From Citricoccus zhacaiensis (GTDB taxonomy: Bacteria > Actinomycetota > Actinomycetes > Actinomycetales > Micrococcaceae), in the NCBI RefSeq assembly GCF_014645315.1, contig NZ_BMLQ01000003.1:1-54030 (forward strand): 54,030 nt of DNA. The letters are read 5' to 3'. This document shows, in pieces, positions 33,571 through 41,111 of the stretch (its first letter is position 1; each line of letters opens with the position of its first letter). The translations under genes and the position numbers were made by a program. The notes beneath the pieces were generated by a model, which ran no database searches, had not been told where the DNA came from, and saw nothing but the letters and a program-made list of their open reading frames with translations.

Positions 33571-33600
33571 TTGCACTTTCCAACTATTGTGATGTAGAAC
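33571..33600 (+). promoter_or_regulatory. Promoter of the MaoC/receptor unit, with degenerate MarR-type site
   Basis: TTGCAC (33571-33576), 18 bp, TAGAAC (33595-33600). TTGCACTTTCCAA (33571-33583) keeps the TTG...CAA ends and length of the phd operators, but the inner arm bases differ. Confidence 0.5.
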
Positions 33601-33623
33601 ACAGTTCCAAGGAGAAAAACACC

Positions 33624-34097
33624 ATGAGCGAAACCACCACTGCCAAGACCGTCGTCCCCTTCGACGAGGTTAAGAACCTTGCCGGGACGGACCTGGGTGT
33701 CACCGAGTGGCGCGAGGTCACCCAGCAGATGATCGACACCTTCGCCGATGCCACCGATGACCACCAGTGGATCCACACCGATCCCGAGCGCGCCAAGGAC
33801 GGTCCCTTCGGAGCACCCATCGCGCACGGCTTCCTCACCCTGTCCCTGATCATCCCGTTCTGGTCCGAGCTGTTCGACGTCACGGGCGTCAAGACCAAGG
33901 TCAACTACGGCCTCGACAAGGTCCGCTTCACCTCCCCGGTGACGGTCGGCTCCCGCATCCGCATGCAGATCACGGTCAAGGAGGTCTCCGAGGTCAAGGG
34001 CAACGGCCTGCACCTGGTGGCTGACGGCACCATCGAGATCGAGGGCCAGGAGCGTCCCGCGGTCGTCGCGACGTTCCTGTCCCGCTTCTACGCCTGA
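33624..34097 (+). CDS. phdE: MaoC-like enoyl-CoA hydratase (PhdE-like)
   Basis: A 157-residue hot-dog-fold hydratase. The R-hydratase motif is complete: FADATDDHQWIHTDPERA followed by GPFGAPIAHGFLTLSL, with catalytic Asp and His. It would hydrate cinnamoyl-CoA-type thioesters to the 3-hydroxyacyl-CoA used by the SDR. AAGGAG precedes the ATG. It is separated from phdD by its own promoter and is followed after 63 nt by a receptor gene, probably co-transcribed, which ties the receptor to the phenylpropanoid pathway. Confidence 0.87.
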   Translation: MSETTTAKTVVPFDEVKNLAGTDLGVTEWREVTQQMIDTFADATDDHQWIHTDPERAKDGPFGAPIAHGFLTLSLIIPFWSELFDVTGVKTKVNYGLDKVRFTSPVTVGSRIRMQITVKEVSEVKGNGLHLVADGTIEIEGQERPAVVATFLSRFYA

Positions 34098-34160
34098 GGC
34101 ACCCGCGCTCAGGCTCTCGCAGCCCGGCACCCCCGCCGGGCACGAACCCAGGAGAAATCC

Positions 34161-35168
34161 ATGAACAAGAAGTTCGCATCCCTCATGGCCACCGTCGCCG
34201 TGGCGGGCCTGGCCCTCACCGGCTGTGGTTCGGGCTCGCCGACCGGTGAGGGCGGCGGCTCGACGTCGGCCGGCGCTTCCGAAGGCGGCGGCACCTCCGG
34301 GGAGCTCACCCCGGTGACTGTCGGCGTGCTGCCGATCGCCCCCTCGGTGGGTGTCCAGTACGGCATCGAGAACGGCATCTTCGAGGAGCACGGCTTCGAG
34401 GTCGAACTCTCGACCCAGAACGCCGGCGCCGCCATGCTGCCCGCCGTCTCCAACCAGCAGATCACGTTCGGCGTGGGTAACCCGTTGTCCGTGATGACCG
34501 CGGTGGACCAGGGCCTGGACATGCGCATCGCGGCCGGGTACTCCAACTCGCTGGCCGAGGGTGATGACATCGCCGGCGTGGTGACCAAGGCGGACAGTGG
34601 CATCGAGGGCTATGCGGACCTGGAGGGCAAGGTCACCTCGCTCAACGCCCTGCGCACGCTCGGCGACCTGACCATCATGGCCGACGCCGAGGAGGCCGGT
34701 GCGGATCCGCAGGCCCTGGAGTTCACCGAGATGCCCTTCCCGGACATGCCCGCCCAGCTGGAGCAGGGCAACGTGGACGCGATCTGGGTGCCCGAGCCGT
34801 TCCTGAGCAGCGTGCTGGCGGACGAGGCCAACCAGCTGGTCGGCTACTCCTTCCAGGACGCCATCCCCGGCATGCCCACCATGGTGACCTTCACCTCCGG
34901 GGCCTACGCCGAGGAGAACCCGGAGGTCGTGTCCGACTTCGCCGCGGCGATGACGGAGGCACTGGCGGCCTCGGAAGAGGACCCGGAGGGCACTCGGGCC
35001 CTGCTGCCGGACTTCATCGACCTGCCGGAGGAGGTCGCTCAGAACCTCAAGATGGAGGAGCTCAGCGGCGAGATCCGCACCGACCAGCTCAACAAGACGG
35101 CCGAGCTGGCCGTGAAGTACGGCTTCATCGACGAGGCTCCGGATCCAGCGAAGCTGTTCATCCAGTAA
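34161..35168 (+). CDS. ABC transporter substrate-binding lipoprotein, NMT1/TauA type (receptor 3)
   Basis: A 335-residue receptor with a LTGC lipobox after AVAGLA and a Gly/Ser/Thr linker. The body starts VGVLPIAPSVGVQYGIENGI; QNAGAAMLPAVSN and WVPEPFLSSVL are ligand-site blocks. Its nearest paralogue here is the receptor at 39851-40879, sharing VGNP, IAAGYS/IIAGYS and PEPFLS. CCAGGAG precedes the ATG. It lies downstream of the MaoC gene without an obvious terminator between them and is closed by a strong hairpin. No permease is nearby. Confidence 0.9.
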   Translation: MNKKFASLMATVAVAGLALTGCGSGSPTGEGGGSTSAGASEGGGTSGELTPVTVGVLPIAPSVGVQYGIENGIFEEHGFEVELSTQNAGAAMLPAVSNQQITFGVGNPLSVMTAVDQGLDMRIAAGYSNSLAEGDDIAGVVTKADSGIEGYADLEGKVTSLNALRTLGDLTIMADAEEAGADPQALEFTEMPFPDMPAQLEQGNVDAIWVPEPFLSSVLADEANQLVGYSFQDAIPGMPTMVTFTSGAYAEENPEVVSDFAAAMTEALAASEEDPEGTRALLPDFIDLPEEVAQNLKMEELSGEIRTDQLNKTAELAVKYGFIDEAPDPAKLFIQ

Positions 35169-35207
35169 CACCGGTGGCGGGCCCGACGCCGGCCCTTCGC
35201 CTTCGCA

Positions 35208-35245
35208 GCGCAGCGCCCCGGATCTCGTGGTCCGGGGCGCTGCGC
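35208..35245. terminator. Bidirectional terminator, 15-bp stem
   Basis: GCGCAGCGCCCCGGA (35208-35222) and TCCGGGGCGCTGCGC (35231-35245) pair perfectly around an 8-nt loop. It separates convergent receptor 3 and the second MarR gene. Confidence 0.82.
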
Positions 35246-35273
35246 CGTGCTGTGAGGTTCGGCCCGGTCCGAC

Positions 35274-35723
35274 TCAGGCGGAGTGCTCGGCGAGGACGCG
35301 CTCCAGCAGGCCCATCAACTGGTCGCTCTCGGCCTCGGTCAGCGGCGTGAAGAGCCGGCGGTTGACCTCTAGGGCCGGCCCGTACATCTCCTGGAGCAGG
35401 TCATGCCCGGACTCGGTCAGGGTGGCCACGCGGCGGCGGCCGTCCCGGGCATCCCGGTGCACGCTGACCAGTCCGCGGGAGGCCATGCGGCTGACGAGCT
35501 CGGTCAGGGACGCCTTGTCCACGGCGAGCTGGGCGGCGATCTCGGTCTGGCTGAGGCCGGACTCCGAGCGGCCGAGGCAGAGCAGGAGCCCGAACTGGAT
35601 GCTCGTGTTCTCGGTGGAGACGTGCTCGGTCCAGAGCTGGCCGTGCAGGCTCAGCAGGCGGCGGACCGCGAGGCTGCGGAAGACCTGGGGAGGGGCCAGT
35701 TCGGTCTCGGTTCCGTTCATCAT
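35274..35723 (-). CDS. MarR-family transcriptional regulator (second)
   Basis: A 149-residue regulator with the MarR winged helix: LSQTEIAAQLAVDKASLTEL, VSRMASRGLVSVHR and the wing DARDGRRRVATLT. AGGAGG before ATG 35723 decides the start. It is divergent from receptor 4, and the AACAATATTGTT palindrome (35757-35768) lies in the gap. Because the same motif flanks the ABC core promoter at 5114 and 5182, this protein is the best candidate for the factor that reads it. It is only distantly similar to the other MarR protein of the window. Confidence 0.9.
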   Translation of the reverse strand: MMNGTETELAPPQVFRSLAVRRLLSLHGQLWTEHVSTENTSIQFGLLLCLGRSESGLSQTEIAAQLAVDKASLTELVSRMASRGLVSVHRDARDGRRRVATLTESGHDLLQEMYGPALEVNRRLFTPLTEAESDQLMGLLERVLAEHSA

Positions 35724-35756
35724 CGAGCCTCCTGACACGCCACGATCTGGGTGACA

Positions 35757-35818
35757 AACAATATTGTTGACAAAATCATGAGAATCTCTTGTCTGCCGGG
35801 ATCACGGCTGACTAGGCT
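35757..35818 (+). promoter_or_regulatory. Receptor 4 promoter with AACAATATTGTT operator
   Basis: The perfect 12-bp palindrome AACAATATTGTT (35757-35768) continues as GACAAAAT. Downstream is TTGTCT (35789-35794), 18 bp, TAGGCT (35813-35818). Fourteen bases (35758-35771) are identical to the site at 5182-5195 before the ABC core. Confidence 0.65.
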
Positions 35819-35891
35819 GTGTCTCACATTACAGGCATCCGTCCACCCCCGGCCGGTGCCATCTCGCACTTTGCCCTCCAGGAGCACCATC

Positions 35892-36893
35892 ATGATGAGG
35901 AAACTTCGCGTGGCCGCCGTCAGTGCAGCCGCCCTACTCGCCCTGACCGCCTGCGGTTCGGGGTCGCCGACGGAGGGTGGCACCACCACCGCCCCTGCCG
36001 AGGGATCCGAGCCGGCCGCCTCCGGCGAGCTGACCCCCATCGAGGTCGGCGTCATCCCGATCGTCGATGTCGCCCCGATCTACCTGGGCGTGGAGGAGGG
36101 GATCTTCGAGGAGCACGGTCTCGACGTCACCCTGACCCTGGCCCAGGGTGGAGCGGCGATCGTGCCGGCCGTCCAGTCCGGGCAGATGGACTTCGGCTTC
36201 TCCAACGTCACCTCCCTGATCATCGGGCGCGACGCCGGCCTGCCGCTGAAGATCGTGGCCACCGGCCCGCAGACCACCGGTGACGGTGAGGACGACTTCG
36301 CCCATGTCATGGTCCCGGCGGACTCCGATGCGACCAGCCTGGCCGATCTCGAGGGCAAGCGGATCGCCGTGAACACGCTGAACAACATCAACGATTCCGT
36401 GATCTCCGAGGGCATGAAGCAGGAGGGTGGGGACCCGGAGTCCATCGAGTATGTCGAGATGGCCTTCCCGGACATGGTCGCCCAGCTGGAGGCCGGCAAC
36501 GTGGACGCCATCGGCGCCGTGGAGCCGTTCGTGACCCTGGCCGAGGCCGCCGGCGCCAAGCGCGTCTACGGTCAGTACGCCGAGCCCGTGCCGGACCTCT
36601 CGATCGCCGCCTACTTCACCACGGACCAGAAGATCGAGCAGGATCCGGAGCTGGTGGACTCCTTCACCGCCGCGATGAAGGAGTCCCAGCAGTTCGCCAC
36701 GGACAATCCGGACATGGCCAAGGCAGTGCTGCCCAGCTACACCTCGCTGGAGCAGGACGTGATCGACGAGCTGACGATGCCGCGCTTCCCGCAGGAGCAT
36801 GACATCGCCTCCCTCGAGAAGATCGCCGAGCTGTCCCTGGAGTCCGGTCTGATCGACGCCATCCCGGCGACCGAGGACCTGATCGTCCAGTAA
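35892..36893 (+). CDS. ABC transporter substrate-binding lipoprotein, NMT1/TauA type (receptor 4)
   Basis: A 333-residue receptor: signal RKLRVAAVSAAALLALTAC with lipobox LTAC, then a Thr/Pro/Ser linker. VGVIPIVDVAPIYLGVEEGI, GGAAIVPAVQSGQMDFGFSN and AVEPFVTLAEAAG mark the fold. It is nearly a twin of the next gene, including whole DNA segments. GGAGC precedes tandem ATGs at 35892/35895. Its promoter carries the AACAATATTGTT motif shared with the ABC core, linking it to that transporter. A hairpin follows the stop. Confidence 0.92.
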   Translation: MMRKLRVAAVSAAALLALTACGSGSPTEGGTTTAPAEGSEPAASGELTPIEVGVIPIVDVAPIYLGVEEGIFEEHGLDVTLTLAQGGAAIVPAVQSGQMDFGFSNVTSLIIGRDAGLPLKIVATGPQTTGDGEDDFAHVMVPADSDATSLADLEGKRIAVNTLNNINDSVISEGMKQEGGDPESIEYVEMAFPDMVAQLEAGNVDAIGAVEPFVTLAEAAGAKRVYGQYAEPVPDLSIAAYFTTDQKIEQDPELVDSFTAAMKESQQFATDNPDMAKAVLPSYTSLEQDVIDELTMPRFPQEHDIASLEKIAELSLESGLIDAIPATEDLIVQ

Positions 36894-36910
36894 CGGCTGT
36901 CCACCACCGC

Positions 36911-36943
36911 ACCGGCCGGGTCTCCGCGGTGGGCCCGGCCGGT
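36911..36943. terminator. Hairpin between receptors 4 and 5
   Basis: ACCGGCCGGG (36911-36920) pairs with CCCGGCCGGT (36934-36943). It may reduce read-through from one paralogue into the other. Confidence 0.6.
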
Positions 36944-36971
36944 TCGCTGTTCGCACAGGAGAAGACTCGCC

Positions 36972-37991
36972 ATGTTCACCAGAAGACTACGTACCGTAGC
37001 GGTCACTGCGGCAGCCCTGTTCGCCCTGACCGGCTGCGGTTCCGGCTCCCCCTCGGATGAGGCCGGAGACGGATCCGCTCCCGCCACCGACGGCGGATCC
37101 GGGGGCGCCGGCGAGCTGACCCCCATCGAGGTCGGGGTCATCCCGATCGTCGACGTCGCCTCCATCTACCTCGGTGTGGACGAGGGCATCTTCGAGAAGC
37201 ACGGCTTGGATGTCACGCTGACCCTGGCCCAGGGTGGTGCGGCGATCGTGCCGGCGGTGCAGTCGGGGCAGATGGACTTCGGCTTCTCCAATGTCGCATC
37301 GCTGATCATCGGGCGCGACGCCGGCCTGCCGCTGAAGATCGTGGCCACCGGCCCGCAGTCCACCGGCAACGGCGAAGACGACGCGGCCGGAATCATGGTC
37401 CCGGCGGACTCCGACATCCAGGGGGTGGAGGACCTGGAGGGAAAGCGCGTCGCCGTGAACACGCTCAACAACATCAATCACGCCACCACCTACGAGGGCA
37501 TCAAGCAGGCCGGCGGCAATGTGGAGAACGTGGATTTCGTTGAGGTGGGTTTCCCGGACATGCAGGCCCAGCTCGAGGCCGGCAACGTGGACGCCATCAC
37601 TGCCGTTGAACCCTTCGTGACCATGGCTGAGCAGGGCGGCGCCCGGAACATCTATGGTTTCTTCGCCGAGCCGGTGAAGGACTTGTCCGTCTCCGGCTAT
37701 TTCACCACGGACCAGATGATGGAGCAGGAGCCCGAGCTGGTGGAGCAGTTCACCGAGGCCATGAAGGAGTCCCAGCAGTACGCCACGGACCACCCGGACG
37801 AGGCCAAGGCCATCCTGTCCAGCTACACCTCGATTGACCCCGAGATCGTGGAGGAGCTGACCATGCCGCTGTTCCCGCAACTGCACAACATCGCCTCCCT
37901 GGAGCGCATGGCTGAGATCCTCCAGGAGATGGGCTTGATCGAGGAGATCCCCGCGACCGGTGACCTCATGGTGGACGGCGCGGGCCAGTAA
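36972..37991 (+). CDS. ABC transporter substrate-binding lipoprotein, NMT1/TauA type (receptor 5)
   Basis: A 339-residue receptor with lipobox LTGC. The body VGVIPIVDVASIYLGVDEGI and GGAAIVPAVQSGQMDFGFSN is almost identical to receptor 4, and the two genes are adjacent in tandem, so they arose by duplication. Differences concentrate in the middle and C-terminal lobes (AGIMVPADSDIQGV versus AHVMVPADSDATSL; KDLSVSGYFTT versus PDLSIAAYFTT), which might shift ligand preference. CACAGGAG precedes the ATG. A terminator-like hairpin follows. Confidence 0.92.
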   Translation: MFTRRLRTVAVTAAALFALTGCGSGSPSDEAGDGSAPATDGGSGGAGELTPIEVGVIPIVDVASIYLGVDEGIFEKHGLDVTLTLAQGGAAIVPAVQSGQMDFGFSNVASLIIGRDAGLPLKIVATGPQSTGNGEDDAAGIMVPADSDIQGVEDLEGKRVAVNTLNNINHATTYEGIKQAGGNVENVDFVEVGFPDMQAQLEAGNVDAITAVEPFVTMAEQGGARNIYGFFAEPVKDLSVSGYFTTDQMMEQEPELVEQFTEAMKESQQYATDHPDEAKAILSSYTSIDPEIVEELTMPLFPQLHNIASLERMAEILQEMGLIEEIPATGDLMVDGAGQ

Positions 37992-38018
37992 CCCCATCCC
38001 CACCGCATGCGCACCCTG

Positions 38019-38059
38019 CGACGCCGGCCCCTCCCGTTCTCCGGGCGGGGCCGGCGTCG
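38019..38059. terminator. Terminator hairpin after receptor 5
   Basis: CGACGCCGGCCCC (38019-38031) pairs with GGGGCCGGCGTCG (38047-38059), followed by TT. Another member of the GACGCCGGC-core set. Confidence 0.75.
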
Positions 38060-38104
38060 TTCGCGGAGGCGGGAGGCGCGTGCCACGAATGTTCTCCACA
38101 ATCG

Positions 38105-38133
38105 TTGAAATACTCAATGGAATGGCGCACAAT
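38105..38133 (+). promoter_or_regulatory. phdA-like promoter with MarR-type operator
   Basis: TTGA-AATAC-TCAA (38105-38117) overlaps TTGAAA, with CACAAT 17 bp downstream (38128-38133). The same arrangement of operator on -35 box is seen before phdB, 8 kb away. Confidence 0.6.
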
Positions 38134-38196
38134 GAGGGTGAGTGTGGTCCGCCGCACAACAGCCGTACGCCATACCGCCGCTAGGAGTAGGAACGC

Positions 38197-39753
38197 ATGA
38201 ACAACCGTGGAATCGGGGACTGGATCCACCGCCGCCGCATCAAGTCCGCAGGGCGGGTCGCCGTCATCAGTGCCGCCGGCGAGCTGACCTATGACGACTG
38301 GGCCGTTCGCATCGACCGCCTGGCGGACGCCCTATCCCGGCGCGGCGTGAAGCAGGGCGACCGCGTGGCCTACCTCGGTGAGAACCACCCCTCGTTCCTC
38401 GAGGCCCTGTTCGCCGTGGGCTCCCTCGGTGCGGTGTTCGTGCCCCTCAACACCCGCTTGGCACCGCCGGAGATCGCTTTCGCCCTCGATGACTCGGGCT
38501 CCACCGTGCTCCTGGCGTCGGCCACCATGGAGCCGTTGGCGGTCTCGGGAAGCCGGGGGACCGGCGTCGGGCTCCTGGCCCTGGTCCAGGACGGCACGCC
38601 GGTGCCGGCCGAGCGGCAGGAGGGGGACCTGCCGGCCCTGGAGTATGAGGACCTGCTGCTCTCCGGTGAGCCGGTCCACCCAGACGTGGCCGTGGACCTG
38701 GAGGACCTGGCGATCATCCTCTATACCTCCGGCACCACGGGAAAGCCGAAGGGCGCCATGCTGACGCACGGCAACCTGACCTGGAACTCCTTCAACGTCA
38801 TCACGGACTTCGACATCATGTCCGACTCGGTGGCCCTGATGATCGCCCCGATGTTCCACGTCGCCTCCCTCGGGATGGGTGCGCTGCCGACCCTGCTCAA
38901 GGGCGGCACCCTGGTGCTGGAACCGCGGTTCGAGCCCGGGCGCGTGCTCGAGCTGATCGAGAAGCACCAGGCCACCTTCATCTCGGGGGTGCCGACCACG
39001 TATCAGCTGCTGGCCGAGCACCCGAACTGGGAGTCGGCGGACATCTCCTCATTGCGCCAGCTCACCTGCGGCGGCTCCGCCGTGCCGCTGCGCGTGCTCG
39101 AGGCCTACGAGAAGAAGGGCCTGTCCTTCACCAACGGCTACGGCATGACCGAGACGTCGCCCGGGGCCACCACCCTGCCCGCCCGCTACTCGCGGCCCAA
39201 GCAGGGGTCCGCGGGCCTGCCGCAGTTCCACACCTTCGTGCGGATCGTCGACCCGATGGGGGAGGTCTGCGCGCCCGGGGAGGTCGGCGAGATCCAGGTT
39301 CAGGGCCCCAACGTCATCAAGGCCTACTGGAATCGCCCGGAGGCCACGGCGGAATCCTTCGTGGAGGCTGAGGACGGCAGCTGGCTCAAGACCGGGGACA
39401 TGGGCTACCGGGACGAGGAGGGCTTCGTGTTCATCTCCGACCGCCTCAAGGACATGATCATCTCGGGTGGTGAGAACATCTACCCGGCGCAGGTGGAGCA
39501 GGAGATCTCCCAGCTGGACGGCGTGGCCGCCGTGGCCGTGATCGGCGTTCCGGACGAGAAGTGGGGCGAGGTCCCGCGCGCGGTGATCGTGGTCCGGGAC
39601 GGTCATGAGCTGACCGAGGAACAGGTCATCGGGCATCTCAACGGCACGCTGGCCCGCTACAAGATCCCGAAGTCCGTGGTGTTCACCGAGGAGATGCCGC
39701 GCACCGCCTCCGGCAAGATCCGCAAGCCGGACCTGCGCCGGCAGTTCGGCTGA
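38197..39753 (+). CDS. phdA: Acyl-CoA ligase for aryl/phenylpropanoid acids (PhdA-like)
   Basis: A 518-residue AMP-forming ligase. The P-loop is YTSGTTGKPKGAMLTHGN; further motifs are NGYGMTETSPG, TGDMGYRDEEGFVFISDR, DMIISGGENIYP and the catalytic Lys in RTASGKIRKPDLR. It should activate a carboxylic acid to its CoA thioester, the entry step for the SDR, MaoC and dehydrogenase enzymes upstream. TAGGAG precedes the ATG. The promoter carries the same TTGA-N5-TCAA element as the phd genes at 28-34 kb, so it likely belongs to that regulon despite the receptors in between. Confidence 0.85.
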   Translation: MNNRGIGDWIHRRRIKSAGRVAVISAAGELTYDDWAVRIDRLADALSRRGVKQGDRVAYLGENHPSFLEALFAVGSLGAVFVPLNTRLAPPEIAFALDDSGSTVLLASATMEPLAVSGSRGTGVGLLALVQDGTPVPAERQEGDLPALEYEDLLLSGEPVHPDVAVDLEDLAIILYTSGTTGKPKGAMLTHGNLTWNSFNVITDFDIMSDSVALMIAPMFHVASLGMGALPTLLKGGTLVLEPRFEPGRVLELIEKHQATFISGVPTTYQLLAEHPNWESADISSLRQLTCGGSAVPLRVLEAYEKKGLSFTNGYGMTETSPGATTLPARYSRPKQGSAGLPQFHTFVRIVDPMGEVCAPGEVGEIQVQGPNVIKAYWNRPEATAESFVEAEDGSWLKTGDMGYRDEEGFVFISDRLKDMIISGGENIYPAQVEQEISQLDGVAAVAVIGVPDEKWGEVPRAVIVVRDGHELTEEQVIGHLNGTLARYKIPKSVVFTEEMPRTASGKIRKPDLRRQFG

Positions 39754-39758
39754 CCGCC

Positions 39759-39795
39759 GCGGCCCCGGTCCGGCATCCTGCCGGACCGGGGCCGC
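39759..39795. terminator. Bidirectional terminator, perfect 16-bp stem
   Basis: GCGGCCCCGGTCCGGC and GCCGGACCGGGGCCGC pair around ATCCT, between the convergent ligase and receptor 6 genes. Confidence 0.85.
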
Positions 39796-39850
39796 ATCCG
39801 TGAGCGTGTCTGCCGTCCCAGGACGGGTTCGTCCTGGGGTCGAGGATGGT

Positions 39851-40879
39851 TCAGTCCAGGATGGTCTGGTCCAGGTCGGGCTCGGAGTCCAGGAAGCCGA
39901 ACTTGTGGGCGGTGGCGCTGAGGTCCTCGAGGATGGTGCGGTCGAGCTCCCCGGAGAGGTACTCCAGGTTGAGTGAGTCCACCACCGCGGCGTCCATGCC
40001 GGTGTAGTCGACGATGGCCTCCCGGAAGGCGTCCTCATCCGCCATGGCCAGTTCGGTGGATTCCGTGATGGCGTCCCGGAAGGCCGCCACCACCTCCGGG
40101 TTCGCCTCGGCGTAGTCGCCGTTCGTGAACGTCACCATCGAGTACAGGCCGTCGATGGCGCGCAGGGAATCGCCGATGAACTGGACGCCCTCCTGGGCGC
40201 GGCCCTGGCTGAGGAACGGCTCCGGGATCCAGGCGGCGTCGATGTTCCCCTGCTCGAGCTGGGCCAACTGGTCCGGGAACCCGATCTCCGTGAATTCCAC
40301 CTGCTCAGGATCGCCGCCGTCCGCCTCCACGGACTGCATGATGGTCAGATGCCCCTGGGTGTTCAGCGTGTTGACGGCCACGCGTTTGCCCTCCAGGTCC
40401 GCCCAGGAGGAGATGCCGGACTCCTCGAGCGCGATGACTCCGCTGGGGGCCTGGTCCTCCGGGTCGTCGACGTTCTCGTAGCTGGTGGAATACCCGGCGA
40501 TGATCCTGATGTCCAGGCCCTGGCTGTTGGCCAGCAGGATGGACTGGGGGTTTCCGACGGCGAACTCGACCGTTCCGCTGGACACGGCCGGCAGGAGGGC
40601 CGCGCCACCCTGGCCCTGCTGGATGGTCACGTCGAGTCCGTGCTTCTCGAAGATCCCCTCGTCGATCCCCAGGGGAACGGCGGCCGAGGTCGCGATGGGC
40701 AGCAGGCCGACGGTCACCGGCGTCAGTTCCTCCGTGCCAGCTGCGGCGTTCTCGGCTGGAGCCGAGGAGCTCGTGCCGCTCGGGCTGCCGCCGGAACAAC
40801 CCGTCAGCAACAGTCCCGCGGTGGCGAGGGTGGTCAGGGTGGTGAGCGCGGTGCGGATGATACGGCGAGATATGGCCAT
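39851..40879 (-). CDS. ABC transporter substrate-binding lipoprotein, NMT1/TauA type (receptor 6)
   Basis: A 342-residue receptor: basic start, long hydrophobic run, lipobox LTGC, Ser/Gly/Ala linker. VGLLPIATSAAVPLGIDEGI, GGAALLPAVSSGTVEFAVGN and WIPEPFLSQGR place it with receptor 3 more than with the others. GGAGCCACCC precedes the ATG. It is divergent from the LigM-like demethylase gene, sharing a 232-bp control region, so its ligand may be a methoxylated aromatic acid such as vanillate. That is inference from position only. Confidence 0.9.
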   Translation of the reverse strand: MAISRRIIRTALTTLTTLATAGLLLTGCSGGSPSGTSSSAPAENAAAGTEELTPVTVGLLPIATSAAVPLGIDEGIFEKHGLDVTIQQGQGGAALLPAVSSGTVEFAVGNPQSILLANSQGLDIRIIAGYSTSYENVDDPEDQAPSGVIALEESGISSWADLEGKRVAVNTLNTQGHLTIMQSVEADGGDPEQVEFTEIGFPDQLAQLEQGNIDAAWIPEPFLSQGRAQEGVQFIGDSLRAIDGLYSMVTFTNGDYAEANPEVVAAFRDAITESTELAMADEDAFREAIVDYTGMDAAVVDSLNLEYLSGELDRTILEDLSATAHKFGFLDSEPDLDQTILD

Positions 40880-40910
40880 GGGTGGCTCCTGGGCGGTGAA
40901 CGGTCGGGGA

Positions 40911-41035
40911 TGACGTCACCCCGTCCGGCTGGACAGTGTGATGGCGATCACTCTGACATCATCCGGCCGAAGCCGGGGACACTTTTCCTTTCAAGGGGAA
41001 CGCCGGTTTCGCTGACCGGCCGTCCTGTCTAGGTT
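40911..41035 (+). promoter_or_regulatory. Divergent control region of receptor 6 and the O-demethylase gene
   Basis: A likely demethylase promoter is TTTCGC (41007-41012), 17 bp, TAGGTT (41030-41035). Upstream are an inverted repeat GTGAT-ggcg-ATCAC (40938-40951) and the palindrome TGACGTCA (40911-40918), both possible operator sites. Confidence 0.5.
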
Positions 41036-41111
41036 GGACGCACCGGCCTCGTGGATCCCCTGACGACTGTCCGTGGGATCGAGGCCCGTCCCGATCGGGA
41101 GGATCATCACG

